Of a stretch of DNA of 5,408 nucleotides, positions 1-5,408 are shown piece after piece. The stretch lies in contig JAGWRJ010000928.1 in the NCBI GenBank assembly GCA_028869725.1, positions 1 through 5,408 on the forward strand, in the 5' to 3' direction. Made by a program: the position numbers and the translations under genes. Origin of the DNA: Alphaproteobacteria bacterium (GTDB lineage: Bacteria > Pseudomonadota > Alphaproteobacteria > Micropepsales > Micropepsaceae). The notes under the pieces were generated by a model that was not told the origin of the DNA, searched no databases, and worked only from the letters and a program-made list of their open reading frames with translations. How positions within the stretch are numbered: position 1 is the stretch's first letter; the number at the start of each line of letters is the position of its first letter.

Positions 1-2
1 AC

Positions 3-254
3 AAGTATTATGAGGCGTCGTCGTATCCGTTGCGGGCTCCTGTTCCCAGACCCGCGAAAGAGGTCGGCAGCATGGTTGGCGGATCTGCATCTCTGTTCAC
101 GATTGTTCCAGGCCCAGTTGCGGCGTGTGCCGGCAACTCCCTCCACACCCCCGCGAGGCCTGCCAACAACGGAACAGAAGAGCTCTGCGTGGCTCGCTGT
201 CAGACCAGGGGCGTGCGCTGTCGCGCCGACAACATCGGAAGGAGCCCAGGATGA
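3..254 (+). CDS. Possible 3' end of an upstream gene (partial, weakly dioxygenase-like)
   Basis: This frame is open from the left edge to a TGA at 252-254, giving 83 residues with no start inside the window that must be used. Its stop overlaps the next start as ATGA, the same arrangement seen at 3612-3615, which suggests translational coupling. Near its end it reads G-N-S-L-H, then N-N-G-T-E-E and a V-A-R-C-Q-T-R-G stretch. That loosely recalls the C-terminal distal histidine and following arginine region of phytanoyl-CoA dioxygenase-like Fe(II)/2-oxoglutarate enzymes. The His-to-Arg spacing does not fit well, so the family is a guess. All three forward frames are nearly open here because the DNA is GC-rich, so this may instead be leader sequence. 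Confidence 0.42.
   Translation, partial: KYYEASSYPLRAPVPRPAKEVGSMVGGSASLFTIVPGPVAACAGNSLHTPARPANNGTEELCVARCQTRGVRCRADNIGRSPG
237..244 (+). promoter_or_regulatory. Ribosome binding site for the first oxidoreductase
   Basis: GGAAGGAG lies six bases before the ATG at 251. It is a strong Shine-Dalgarno match and fixes that start over the in-frame upstream start at 125, whose extra 42 residues look unlike protein of this family. Confidence 0.8.
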
Positions 255-1954
255 CGTCTAAGCAAGCACAGTACGACGCAATCGTCATCGGCGGTGGTGT
301 GAATGGTCTTGCCACCGCGGCCTATCTGCAGAAATCCGGACTGAAGACCGCAGTTTTCGAGCGGCGAGACGAATCGGGCACTTTTTGCTCTACCGAAGAG
401 GTGCTGTTTCCGGGCGTCAAACTCAACATGCATGCCTCGCTGATGCTGGCGCATTATGGGCCCGCCTATGTTGACCTGGAGCTTGAACGGTTCGGACTAG
501 AGTTGCTGCGTGCGCCCGGAGCGCGCTTCGCGTATTTCTATCCGTTCCTCGATGGCAACGCCGTTCTGTTCTCCGGCGGAGACGTGCGAGAGACCTATGA
601 GGCGTGGAAGCGGATTTCCCCGCAAGATGCCGAGACCCTCCGCCGGATCAGCAACTATTTCGGCGCTGGTGCGCCCATTCTCCAGCACATGAGCATGTCC
701 GCACATCACACGGACGAAAGCTTTCTCCAGTTCCTCGAGGAGAATGAGAACATCCCAGTCTTTCCCAAGGACTGGATCTGGATGACGGGCGTCGAATTCG
801 CCGACAGCCTATTCGTCAACGAGCAAATCAAGATTGCGGTACTCAGCTACGCATCAACCAGCGGCCTTGACGGCATCTCCAGCAGGATAACCGGTCCGCT
901 TGCGGTGATGAACTTCCTGACCATGTTCACTGCGGAGGGAGGATATACCGCGCGTGGCGGCAGTCACAATCTCACCCATGCCCTGGTACGCTGCTTTGTC
1001 CATCACGGTGGGCGGATCCTGTATAACTGTCCCGTTGAGAAGGTCATCATCGAGAACAACCGGGCGTGCGGAATTCGGTTATCCAAACACGCAACCTATC
1101 CAGAGGCGGAATTCAGAGCCACGAGGGCAGTGATCAGTGACGTCAGCGCCAAACCGACCTTCTTCAACCTTGTCGGGGAAGAACATCTCTCGGCTTCGGC
1201 GCGCGCGCAGCTCAAGCGGTTTGATTACCGAGGCTCTTCCCTATTCACGAACTACTATGTTCTGAATGAAAAACCCAATTTTGCCGCTGCAAAGAAATTC
1301 CCGGAAGTCAACGACACCTTCGTGTTCAATTTCGGTGCAGAATCAATGGCCGACGTGGGCCGGCTCATCGATGCCTGCATGGTACGAAATGTGCCGCCCG
1401 ATCCGCCAATTGTTTGGGGCGCTGCGTTCAATTACTGCATCGCCGACCCTACCCAGGCTCCTCCCGGATATTACACCCTCCTGACCTGGGCGATGGTCCC
1501 GTATGAACTTCGTCCTTTGGGCGGACCTGAAAAATGGGATCAGCTGCGTGAGTCTTATGCCGACAAGGTCGAGGACGTCTTTGCCCAATACTTGCCTAAC
1601 CTGAAGACGGCGAAAGTCGCCCGCTATGTCAACACTCCCCATGATTATGTCCGTCGTAATCCTCATTGCGGCGGAAACATGCATCCCAGCGGTGCAGTGA
1701 CGGAGGGGCAGATGTGGAGTTGGAAACCCTTTTCGGGCTGCGGGGCGCCAAAGACACCGATCGACAGCTTCTATATCTGTCAGTCTGGACCGGCTGCCAA
1801 CTACACCAATCTTGGTGCAGCCTATGCAGCTGCCAGCGAGGTGATGGATGACCTGGAACTCGGGCGTCCAGAGTGGTGGCGTGGGGTCGCATTTCAGGGT
1901 GCCGCTGAGTTGCTGCGTCGCCGGGGTGTAACCCAACGGTTTACCGTAGATTAG
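251..1954 (+). CDS. CrtI-like FAD-dependent oxidoreductase, divergent copy
   Basis: A 567-residue protein of the phytoene dehydrogenase-related family (COG1233), which includes carotenoid desaturases, ketolases and retinol saturase-like enzymes that bind FAD and act on hydrophobic molecules. What is seen: an N-terminal Rossmann motif G-G-G-V-N-G (residues 14-19) with acidic E37 ending the second strand, where the FAD ribose is normally bound. A mid-protein G-G-Y-T-A-R-G-G-S-H segment (230-239) and a C-terminal K-T-P-I-D-S-F-Y-I-C segment (501-510) also match the family. Oddly, the N-terminal glycine pair is G-T (43-44), and the C-terminal flavin motif reads C-Q-S-G-P-A-A-N-Y instead of a C-G...P-G-G type. 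This copy may therefore bind FAD differently or act mainly as a partner subunit. The start is supported by a strong SD at 237-244. The next gene begins 11 bases downstream. The substrate is unknown. Confidence 0.95.
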   Translation: MTSKQAQYDAIVIGGGVNGLATAAYLQKSGLKTAVFERRDESGTFCSTEEVLFPGVKLNMHASLMLAHYGPAYVDLELERFGLELLRAPGARFAYFYPFLDGNAVLFSGGDVRETYEAWKRISPQDAETLRRISNYFGAGAPILQHMSMSAHHTDESFLQFLEENENIPVFPKDWIWMTGVEFADSLFVNEQIKIAVLSYASTSGLDGISSRITGPLAVMNFLTMFTAEGGYTARGGSHNLTHALVRCFVHHGGRILYNCPVEKVIIENNRACGIRLSKHATYPEAEFRATRAVISDVSAKPTFFNLVGEEHLSASARAQLKRFDYRGSSLFTNYYVLNEKPNFAAAKKFPEVNDTFVFNFGAESMADVGRLIDACMVRNVPPDPPIVWGAAFNYCIADPTQAPPGYYTLLTWAMVPYELRPLGGPEKWDQLRESYADKVEDVFAQYLPNLKTAKVARYVNTPHDYVRRNPHCGGNMHPSGAVTEGQMWSWKPFSGCGAPKTPIDSFYICQSGPAANYTNLGAAYAAASEVMDDLELGRPEWWRGVAFQGAAELLRRRGVTQRFTVD

Positions 1955-1965
1955 CGGGGGTATCG

Positions 1966-3615
1966 ATGACCGAGCGCAGACAGTACGATGTCGTTGTGAT
2001 TGGCGCGGGTCACAACGGCTTGACCGCCGCCGCCTATCTTCAAAAGGCCGGTGCAAAAGTTATCGTCATCGAACGACGTCATGAAACCGGAGGCGCTCTC
2101 ATCACCGAAGAGTTCTCTGGCTACCGGTTTAATCTCCACGCCAACTACATGATGATGCTGGATGTTGCGCCACCGTACCGAGACCTTGAGCTCGAAGCCG
2201 ATGGCTGCGTTTATATCCGACCTGAAGTAGAGGCTTCCCTGCTGAAGCGGAACGGTGATGCCATCACACTCTTCTCGGATCTTGACAAGAGCGTAGAATC
2301 TATTGGCAGGGTATCGACTAAAGATGCGGAACGCTTCCGCAAGATCTATCTTGATTACAAGCAGATCGCCGAGGAATACCTGATCCCGTCAACCTACGGC
2401 AAACCTGTAGGATCCGCACAATTGGCCGCGATCTACATGCGGAGCGAATTGGGACAACGTATTCTGCAGATAACAGAAATGACGCCCTACCAGCTGTGCA
2501 AGAGCTGGGGCTTCGAAACCCCGGAGTTGAGCGCGCTTCTGTTATATCTCGTATGCATGTGGGGAATAGACCCGAACGAGACCAATTCGAGTTATCTAGT
2601 GCCACTCTATTTCAATCGCATGCTCAACGCGACCTTGGTACGTGGTGGCTCCCACCGACTGTCATCGACTCTCCAGAAGGCAGGTATACTTGCTGGCATG
2701 GATGTCATGGAGAACTATGAAGTCAAACGTCTCGTAGTTGAGGACGGAGTGGCCAAAGCTGTTGAGATCGCACCGACGGGAATGGACAGCCCGGTAATTC
2801 GGATCGACGCCAAGGCCATTGTCGCTTCGACTGATCCGGTTACGACTTTCAGTAAGCTCATCCCTGAAGCGGAAGTGCGGAAGCGCTCGGTTCTGTGTGC
2901 AAGCACTGCAACGACCTGGGAGTGGGAACAAAGTTCGCTCTTTCTCTGCCATCTCGCGCTCCGCAAACGTCCAACGTTCAAGGCTGAGGCCACAGATCCG
3001 GCTGCGGGACGCGCGTTTATCCGGGTATTCGGGGTCGAAACACCAGAAGATGTCGTAGAGCATCTGAAAGCTGTCATGGAGGATCGCGCGCTTCAAGATG
3101 TCGGTCACGTGACATTTACGACCGATCTTGATCCAGCGCAGGCTCCGACGGAGGTTGATACGGACGGAACGGTGTGCCGCATCGAAGCGTGTGTACCCTA
3201 CGCTCCTAAGGTCGGAAATTGGGCAGAACTGTCGTCAACCTATGGTGACAGACTGATCAAGAAATTGTCGGAATATATGACAGCATTCGATTTGGACACA
3301 ATCGTTCGTCGCTATGACTACACGCCGGTCAGCATCGAAATGAAAATTCCGCAGATGCGGCGTGGATCCTTCAAGCACGGCGCCTATGTGATGAGCCAGA
3401 TGGGGTACTCGCGCCCCAACGTTCAGTGCTCGTCTTACAAGACGCCAATTGAAAATCTATTTTTGTGTGGCGCCAGCACGTTTCCCGGCGGAATGGTGAC
3501 ATTCGGTCCCGGGTACAATGCTGCCAAGACAGTTGTGGAGGCCTTGGGACTGAAAACGTGGTGGAAAGAGCCTACTTCGGTGATTGCTGCGCGAGAGAAG
3601 GGCTTCTTGATATGA
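1966..3615 (+). CDS. CrtI-like FAD-dependent oxidoreductase, canonical copy
   Basis: A 549-residue paralogue of the preceding gene, of usual length for phytoene dehydrogenase-related proteins. It has G-A-G-H-N-G at 13-18, E36 as the ribose-binding acid, and E-T-G-G-A at 40-44. It also has R-G-G-S-H at 226-230 and the classic C-terminal flavin motif: T-P-I-E-N-L-F-L-C-G-A-S-T at 493-505, then F-P-G-G-M (506-510) and G-P-G-Y-N-A-A (514-520). All expected FAD contacts look intact, so this is probably the catalytically competent member. The two proteins align readily at both ends, for example A-A-Y-L-Q-K, I/F-E-R-R and D-L-E-L-E near the N-terminus. The start follows a G-rich stretch (GGGGG, 1956-1960), a modest ribosome site, so coupling to the upstream gene is likely. 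The stop overlaps the next start as ATGA. Reaction direction and substrate cannot be told; desaturase, saturase and isomerase activities all occur in the family. Confidence 0.96.
   Translation: MTERRQYDVVVIGAGHNGLTAAAYLQKAGAKVIVIERRHETGGALITEEFSGYRFNLHANYMMMLDVAPPYRDLELEADGCVYIRPEVEASLLKRNGDAITLFSDLDKSVESIGRVSTKDAERFRKIYLDYKQIAEEYLIPSTYGKPVGSAQLAAIYMRSELGQRILQITEMTPYQLCKSWGFETPELSALLLYLVCMWGIDPNETNSSYLVPLYFNRMLNATLVRGGSHRLSSTLQKAGILAGMDVMENYEVKRLVVEDGVAKAVEIAPTGMDSPVIRIDAKAIVASTDPVTTFSKLIPEAEVRKRSVLCASTATTWEWEQSSLFLCHLALRKRPTFKAEATDPAAGRAFIRVFGVETPEDVVEHLKAVMEDRALQDVGHVTFTTDLDPAQAPTEVDTDGTVCRIEACVPYAPKVGNWAELSSTYGDRLIKKLSEYMTAFDLDTIVRRYDYTPVSIEMKIPQMRRGSFKHGAYVMSQMGYSRPNVQCSSYKTPIENLFLCGASTFPGGMVTFGPGYNAAKTVVEALGLKTWWKEPTSVIAAREKGFLI
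3595..3602 (+). promoter_or_regulatory. Ribosome binding site inside the oxidoreductase 3' end
   Basis: GAGAAGGG sits nine bases before the ATG at 3612, within the last codons of the preceding gene. Together with the ATGA overlap it supports 3612 as the start of the first small protein rather than an in-frame upstream start. Confidence 0.6.
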
Positions 3616-3929
3616 TTGTATGGTCCAAAGGCCTTGGAAAGCAGAGGCTTCCGCTTCCACTTCCAGCGGCCAGCGTGAGCGCAACCTCCGACGTGTTGCT
3701 GCTGGAAGGCATGATCGAGCGGGTTTGTTGGCGATATGCGATCCGACTGGGGGTCGCCGATCTCAACGACTTCCTGGCAGTGATGGCACAGCCGGTTACT
3801 GCCAAAGTGCTGGCCGAGCGGCCGGGCCTCTTGTTGCCCTTCATCTTCCGGCTATTTGCGGCGGTACCGAGATTTGTGTTTGCACTATTGCGGGCAAGGT
3901 GGAGTGCTCCTCGAACACGGGATACATAG
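3612..3929 (+). CDS. Small unrecognised protein A with hydrophobic C-terminal segment
   Basis: A 105-residue protein of a family I do not recognise. It starts on an ATG overlapping the previous stop (ATGA) with an SD at 3595-3602. Residues 1-36 line up without gaps with the next protein: M1, W4, S5, G7, L8, G9, L13, L17, A20, L31, G33, I35 and E36 are shared. After a one-residue shift, W40, Y42, D50, L55 and A68 also match. Residues 72-93 are hydrophobic with interspersed arginines (L-L-L-P-F-I-F, then V-P-R-F-V-F-A-L-L), followed by a basic tail. This suits an amphipathic helix lying on, or possibly crossing, the membrane. No signal peptide, metal motif or known fold is visible. Its position suggests a partner or membrane tether for one of the flavoproteins, which is inference only. 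Confidence 0.8.
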   Translation: MIVWSKGLGKQRLPLPLPAASVSATSDVLLLEGMIERVCWRYAIRLGVADLNDFLAVMAQPVTAKVLAERPGLLLPFIFRLFAAVPRFVFALLRARWSAPRTRDT

Positions 3930-3931
3930 CC

Positions 3932-4297
3932 ATGCGCTTTTGGTCTGAAGGATTGGGTGACGGTGAACTGGTCATGGGCCTTGGCCGTGCCAAAGCGGTG
4001 CGCAAGGGCGAGGAAATCGCGTTGAATGGAATTATCGAGAGTCCAGCCCCGTGGGAATATGAGGTCAAGATAGACTCCAGGGACTGGAGCGCGATCCTGA
4101 ATATCGCAACTGGTCGGAAAGCAGTGGACTACATTGCCGCCCATGCCGCTTGGCGTGATGTTGCAACCATGATCGCGTCAATCGTGAAATTCGTCTGCTT
4201 GCTTGCCTATTACAGGTCTCGAGCCGTGCTCATGACGGGGCGGCATATGGACCAGACGCACGATGGATTTGAACAGCCCGGTACGGGGGAGTTGTGA
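3932..4297 (+). CDS. Small unrecognised protein B, paralogue of A
   Basis: A 121-residue protein starting two bases after the preceding stop. Its ribosome site is poor (CGGGA, 3918-3922), so reinitiation after protein A is likely. It opens with M-R-F-W-S-E-G-L-G and shares the W-S-x-G-L-G motif and 13 of the first 36 positions with its neighbour. It also shares a later W-x-Y (41-43) that follows a P-A-P (38-40). Residues 24-51 are polar and strand-like in appearance. Residues 77-94 form a hydrophobic stretch (M-I-A-S-I-V-K-F-V-C-L-L-A-Y-Y) that may be a membrane-associated helix. It then continues into a polar tail of about 25 residues absent from protein A. I do not recognise a family. Conservation of the pair and their place between the flavoproteins and the ferredoxin suggest an accessory role in the same redox process. 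Confidence 0.83.
   Translation: MRFWSEGLGDGELVMGLGRAKAVRKGEEIALNGIIESPAPWEYEVKIDSRDWSAILNIATGRKAVDYIAAHAAWRDVATMIASIVKFVCLLAYYRSRAVLMTGRHMDQTHDGFEQPGTGEL
4285..4291 (+). promoter_or_regulatory. Ribosome binding site for the ferredoxin
   Basis: GGGGGAG lies ten bases before the ATG at 4302, inside the last codons of the previous gene. It decides the ferredoxin start at 4302 rather than the in-frame ATG at 4263, which would add 13 residues not expected in this family. Confidence 0.7.
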
Positions 4298-4301
4298 CCG
4301 G

Positions 4302-4634
4302 ATGGCTGGTGTCCACCTGACCTACGTCGATTCCCGTGGATGTGCCCGTACGCTGGAGGTAGCGCCGGGGACCACCGTGATGCAAGGCGCGAAGGAAAAT
4401 GCTGTACCCGAGATCGTTGCGGATTGTGGTGGAGCCTGCTCTTGCGCGTCCTGTCATGTGTATGTAGACCCCGGGTGGCTCAACTGCTTTGCGCCCATGT
4501 CCAGGAATGAGGACACGCTCCTGTCACTTTTGGAGGATCGCAGGCCCAATTCGCGACTTGCTTGCCAACTGACCGTCGAGGATGGCATGGACGGTCTTGT
4601 CGTATTCACACCGGCGTCCGGTGCTTCGGACTAG
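4302..4634 (+). CDS. [2Fe-2S] ferredoxin, adrenodoxin/putidaredoxin type
   Basis: A 110-residue soluble electron carrier of the vertebrate-type/ISC-like [2Fe-2S] class, the group that includes putidaredoxin and Rhodobacter FdVI. The cluster ligands are visible as C42, C48 and C51 (C-x5-C-x2-C in D-C-G-G-A-C-S-C-A-S-C) and C88 in N-S-R-L-A-C-Q-L. Other family marks are H-V-Y-V-D-P after the third cysteine and D-G-L-V-V near the end. Extra cysteines occur at 46, which is common in bacterial members, and at 62, which looks unusual. Such proteins usually receive electrons from an FAD ferredoxin reductase and pass them to a cytochrome P450 or other oxygenase. Neither is in this window, so it may serve the two adjacent flavoproteins or a partner encoded nearby. 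It starts four bases after protein B and is probably the last gene of the operon. Confidence 0.95.
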   Translation: MAGVHLTYVDSRGCARTLEVAPGTTVMQGAKENAVPEIVADCGGACSCASCHVYVDPGWLNCFAPMSRNEDTLLSLLEDRRPNSRLACQLTVEDGMDGLVVFTPASGASD

Positions 4635-4690
4635 GGACAAAGGCTGGACGCTGAACTGTTCGCCCGGGTAAATGAGAGTTGCGAGGCAGA

Positions 4691-4719
4691 TTTTCATTGG
4701 TGTGCAACCTGGCTTTATG
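4691..4719 (+). promoter_or_regulatory. Weak candidate promoter for the TetR-family gene
   Basis: TTTTCA (4691-4696) and TTTATG (4714-4719) are spaced by 17 bases, like poor -35 and -10 elements. The match to the sigma-70 consensus is low (four and three of six). It is listed because it lies in the only sizeable intergenic gap and overlaps the repeat at 4703-4727. Confidence 0.2.
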
Positions 4720-4729
4720 CAGGCTGGTT
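4703..4729 (+). repeat. 10-base direct repeat and imperfect dyad, candidate operator
   Basis: TGCAACCTGG (4703-4712) and TGCAGGCTGG (4718-4727) agree at eight of ten positions and are offset by 15 bases. The same stretch also holds small inverted arms: CCTG at 4708-4711 with CAGG at 4720-4723, and AACC at 4706-4709 with GGTT at 4726-4729. It lies 43 bases before the regulator start, a natural place for an autoregulatory TetR site. The dyad is imperfect, so binding is inference. Confidence 0.28.
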
Positions 4730-4755
4730 TGGTGGGAATAGGCGATCGGTCGTCA

Positions 4756-4762
4756 GGCGGAG
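4756..4762 (+). promoter_or_regulatory. Ribosome binding site selecting a GTG start
   Basis: GGCGGAG lies nine bases before the GTG at 4772. The frame has no ATG between its upstream stop (TAG, 4739-4741) and the DNA-binding domain. This site therefore favours GTG 4772 over the adjacent GTG at 4775. Confidence 0.6.
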
Positions 4763-4771
4763 TGCTCTGTA

Positions 4772-5408
4772 GTGGTGTCCCAAGCCCTTTCCGGTTCAAC
4801 TAGCGCGTCCGGGCTTACCCAAAACGAGCGCAGAAGACAGTCGGAACGCGCTCTCGTCGACGCGGCGATTTCAATCGTTGCCGAGAGTGGCGTCGGTGCG
4901 CTTACATTTGAGGCTATCGGCGAGAGGTCCGGGTACAGCCGTGGGCTGGTTACACAACGCTTCGGATCCAAGCGCGGGCTCATCGACGCGATGATTGGGC
5001 AGCTGCACGCCGAGATGCAGTCCCTTAGCGCGCAGCGCGGCATAGACGCGCTCCCCGGATTGAAGGCGATCCTGTCATGGACCGAACTATACCTTCGGGA
5101 GGTCTTCCGCGATGAACGGCTGCAAACCTATTTCAAGCTGCTGGCCGCGTCGGTCGCGGACAACACTGACCTAAGGTCCGCATTCGCGCAGGAACACGAA
5201 CGTGTCAGGATAATGCTGGCCGATCTTATAAAAAAGGGGCAGGCCGAAGGTGGTATTCGTACAGACATAGATAGTGATGCAGTGGCGACGCTGATCGGAA
5301 GCCTTCAGATGGGGATTTCAACGCAACATCTGGTGGATCCGGCGACCGAGCTTGAGCCGCTGCTGGCCGCGGCCATTGATGGGATTTACCAGACCCTTGC
5401 CCCGGCTG
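4772..5408 (+). CDS. TetR/AcrR-family transcriptional regulator (3' end missing)
   Basis: 212 complete codons are present with no stop before the right edge. TetR proteins are usually around 200 residues, so only a short tail should be missing. After a polar leader of about 18 residues, a typical N-terminal DNA-binding domain follows (roughly 20-70): A-L-V-D-A-A-I-S-I-V-A-E-S-G, then L-T-F-E-A-I-G-E-R-S-G-Y-S-R-G-L-V, then R-F-G-S-K-R-G-L-I. The helix-turn-helix spans about 46-65. The rest is helical and variable, as expected for a ligand-binding and dimerisation domain, and its ligand cannot be predicted. TetR proteins are mostly repressors released by a small molecule. With the redox operon immediately upstream on the same strand, this one may respond to its substrate or product. 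The start is GTG, chosen from the SD at 4756-4762. Confidence 0.93.
   Translation, partial: MVSQALSGSTSASGLTQNERRRQSERALVDAAISIVAESGVGALTFEAIGERSGYSRGLVTQRFGSKRGLIDAMIGQLHAEMQSLSAQRGIDALPGLKAILSWTELYLREVFRDERLQTYFKLLAASVADNTDLRSAFAQEHERVRIMLADLIKKGQAEGGIRTDIDSDAVATLIGSLQMGISTQHLVDPATELEPLLAAAIDGIYQTLAPA

Larger units (their letters stand above)
4635..4771. other. Intergenic gap between ferredoxin and regulator
   Basis: This 137-base gap is the only sizeable spacer between genes in the window. It contains the direct repeat, the weak promoter candidate and the regulator's ribosome site. No convincing rho-independent terminator is seen after the ferredoxin, so read-through into the regulator gene is possible. 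Confidence 0.6.

Noticed and set aside
125..250. N-terminal extension of the first flavoprotein to an ATG at 125
   Set aside because: The 42 extra residues are Arg- and Cys-rich and precede the Rossmann strand unnaturally. The strong SD at 237-244 points to 251.
10..261. An 83-codon forward frame at the left edge
   Set aside because: It is Arg-rich and low in motif content, and runs past the start of the real gene. The neighbouring frame ending at 254 with ATGA is the better candidate.
1343..2056. A 237-codon open frame on the minus strand
   Set aside because: It runs antisense to the 3' end of the first flavoprotein and the start of the second, both strongly supported. Its protein is rich in Arg, His and Ser with no recognisable motif.
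3572..4144. A 190-codon open frame on the minus strand over the small-protein genes
   Set aside because: No good ribosome site or motif is seen, and the forward frames are mutually homologous, packed with their neighbours and preferred. It deserves mention because the forward genes are unrecognised.
4616..4631. Hairpin GTCCG/CGGAC at the end of the ferredoxin gene as a terminator
   Set aside because: The stem is only five base pairs, lies within the coding sequence up to the stop, and is not followed by a T-run.
4753..5043. A 96-codon minus-strand open frame
   Set aside because: It lies antisense to the DNA-binding domain of the TetR regulator and shows no motif of its own.

Overview
The window is a bacterial accessory-metabolism locus with every convincing gene on the + strand. 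GC content is moderate to high (by eye, high fifties percent). The putidaredoxin/FdVI-like ferredoxin, the TetR regulator and the tightly packed redox operon fit an alphaproteobacterium, perhaps a sphingomonad. That assignment is inference from style, because no taxonomic marker gene is present.

Layout: (1) bases 3-254, a possible 3' end of an upstream gene that overlaps the next start by ATGA. (2) 251-1954 and 1966-3615, two tandem, clearly related but divergent FAD-dependent oxidoreductases of the phytoene dehydrogenase-related (CrtI/COG1233) type. (3) 3612-3929 and 3932-4297, two small unrecognised proteins that appear related to each other, each with an N-terminal W-S-x-G-L-G motif and a hydrophobic C-terminal segment. 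(4) 4302-4634, a [2Fe-2S] ferredoxin. (5) 4635-4771, a 137-base gap holding a 10-base direct repeat and a weak promoter-like sequence. (6) 4772 to the right edge, a TetR-family regulator whose stop codon lies outside the window.

The genes from 251 to 4634 are separated by at most 11 bases or overlap by 4, so they are probably one transcript. A reasonable model is a membrane-associated redox module acting on a hydrophobic substrate. In it, two CrtI-like flavoproteins would perform or support desaturation, saturation or isomerisation, each possibly paired with one small protein. The ferredoxin would carry electrons to or from them or to an oxygenase outside the window, and the TetR protein would control expression. 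The substrate cannot be read from the sequence.

The most unusual point is the parallel duplication: two flavoproteins followed by two homologous small proteins of unknown family. In addition, the first flavoprotein has lost several conserved flavin-contact residues that the second one keeps.
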